This document shows positions 31,613 through 32,032 of a stretch of 32,032 nt of DNA, one piece after another (position 1 is the first letter of the stretch; every line of letters starts with the position of its first letter). The stretch is taken from positions 1 to 32,032 of the forward strand of contig JAVBMC010000023.1 in assembly GCA_031552845.1 (NCBI GenBank), read 5' to 3'. The position numbers and the translations under genes were made by a program. The DNA comes from JAVBMC01 sp031552845 (GTDB taxonomy: Bacteria; Verrucomicrobiota; Kiritimatiellia; RFP12; DVOR01). Below the pieces are notes generated by a model, which was not told the origin of the DNA, did no database searches, and saw only the letters and a list, made by a program, of their open reading frames with translations.

Positions 31613-31641
31613 TTGTCTTTACACGCCCAATTTGCTAGAAT
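31613..31641 (+). promoter_or_regulatory. Promoter of tRNA-Arg(CCU)
   Basis: TTGTCT (31613-31618) and TAGAAT (31636-31641) are 17 bases apart. The -10 box ends 11 bases before the mature tRNA 5' end. Confidence 0.65.
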
Positions 31642-31652
31642 GGCTTCCGTAT

Positions 31653-31729
31653 AGGGCAGTAGCTCAGTTGGACAGAGCGTTAGATTCCTAATCTGAAGGT
31701 CGCGGGTTCGATCCTCGCCTGCCCTACCA
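31653..31729 (+). tRNA. tRNA-Arg (anticodon CCU)
   Basis: AGGGCAG (31653-31659) pairs with CTGCCCT (31719-31725), followed by A and an encoded CCA ending at 31729. The anticodon stem TTAGA/TCTGA encloses TTCCTAA, giving CCU, which reads AGG. The T-arm GCGGGTTCGATCCTCGC is canonical. Confidence 0.96.
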
Positions 31730-31830
31730 TTTATACCCAAGCTCCACTCAAACCCAATTTTACGAGTTGAGCGCTTTTCTTCGAGCCTCTCAATCAGGCC
31801 CGTAATACGCCACGCTAAGCACTCACCCTA

Positions 31831-32032
31831 GAGGGTGTAGTCATAAGGCATTTGCCCAGACCATTGCACAGCACAGTTGAACAAACGCCAAAAAAGATGA
31901 GGTGCATTTGGCATACCGCGTAGCAACACCACGCCATCCCTTCAGATAAAGGAAAGCATTTTCCACCAGATGGCGCATCCGATAAAGAGCCGTGTCGTGA
32001 GGGCGCATGATCTTGCGGTTCTTTTTAGACGG
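31831..32032 (-). mobile_element. IS5-family insertion sequence, copy 2, right end only (runs off the window)
   Basis: It begins with the same 17-bp inverted repeat, preceded by TA. Over the 202 visible bases it matches copy 1 (20230-20431) at 196 positions. It lies about 100 bp beyond tRNA-Arg, in the opposite orientation to copy 1. Confidence 0.93.
31841..32032 (-). CDS. IS5-family transposase, C-terminal part (partial, copy 2)
   Basis: Sixty-four codons in frame from the window edge to a TGA at 31843-31841. They begin PSKKNRKIMRPHD and contain the catalytic Glu in RHLVENAFLYLKGWR. Four of the six base differences from copy 1 are silent; the other two change Thr to Ala and Arg to Cys. This is consistent with a functional transposase that has diverged under selection. 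Confidence 0.9.
   Translation of the reverse strand, partial: PSKKNRKIMRPHDTALYRMRHLVENAFLYLKGWRGVATRYAKCTSSFLAFVQLCCAMVWANAL

Overview
The window reads as chromosome of a Gram-negative, probably anaerobic bacterium of the PVC group (Verrucomicrobiota, Kiritimatiellota or Lentisphaerota). That placement is an inference. It rests on an HU-like protein fused to a C-terminal Ig-like (DUF4469-type) domain, an Rnf complex, carboxynorspermidine decarboxylase, a zinc-ribbon coiled-coil gene beside rnpB, and many coding regions without close namesakes. Most of the window is moderately GC-rich. The paralogue array at 394-2563 and the first half of the glycosyltransferase gene at 24293 are visibly richer in A+T and look acquired.

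Layout. 1-2563: the right end of an IS1595-type element has cut off an unknown gene, leaving 51 codons. That remnant is ATGA-coupled to three tandem paralogous secreted or membrane-anchored proteins of an unrecognised family. 2548-4867 (minus): GNAT acetyltransferase, YjhP-like methyltransferase and a secreted TolB-like propeller, close-packed. 4932-5116 (minus): tRNA-Ser(GCU) and tRNA-Pro(CGG). 5431-11524: housekeeping genes rpsT, nadB, a DEDDh exonuclease with a DUF3820-like tail, and carB. 11891-12598: HU/Ig fusion protein. 12672-12778: a 45-bp dimeric tandem repeat just upstream of the rnf promoter. 12881-17956: rnfABCDG followed directly by thiD, with no rnfE. 17960-19026 (minus): RNase P RNA and the zinc-ribbon protein gene.

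19393-26127 is a surface-glycan operon: initiating sugar-phosphate transferase, UDP-GlcNAc 4,6-dehydratase-like protein, SDR reductase/epimerase, two GT4 glycosyltransferases and a CcdA-like membrane protein with a His-rich tail. The first gene is split by an 834-bp IS5-family element with 17-bp inverted repeats and a TA target duplication. Removing the element and one TA restores a 232-codon gene exactly. The first three genes would fit a glycan initiated with a 6-deoxy-HexNAc such as QuiNAc.

26124-30761 is a minus-strand operon: small hypothetical, two-TM membrane protein, YejE-like ABC permease with an unusually large extracytoplasmic insert, nspC, and a D-2-hydroxyacid dehydrogenase. Several of its junctions are ATGA overlaps. 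A helical hypothetical gene diverges from it, followed by tRNA-Arg(CCU) and the end of a second IS5 copy (196 of 202 visible bases identical to the first) that runs off the window.

No CRISPR array, prophage, restriction system or recognisable defence island was seen. The least explained parts are the triplicated family, the permease/NspC operon and the repeat upstream of rnf.
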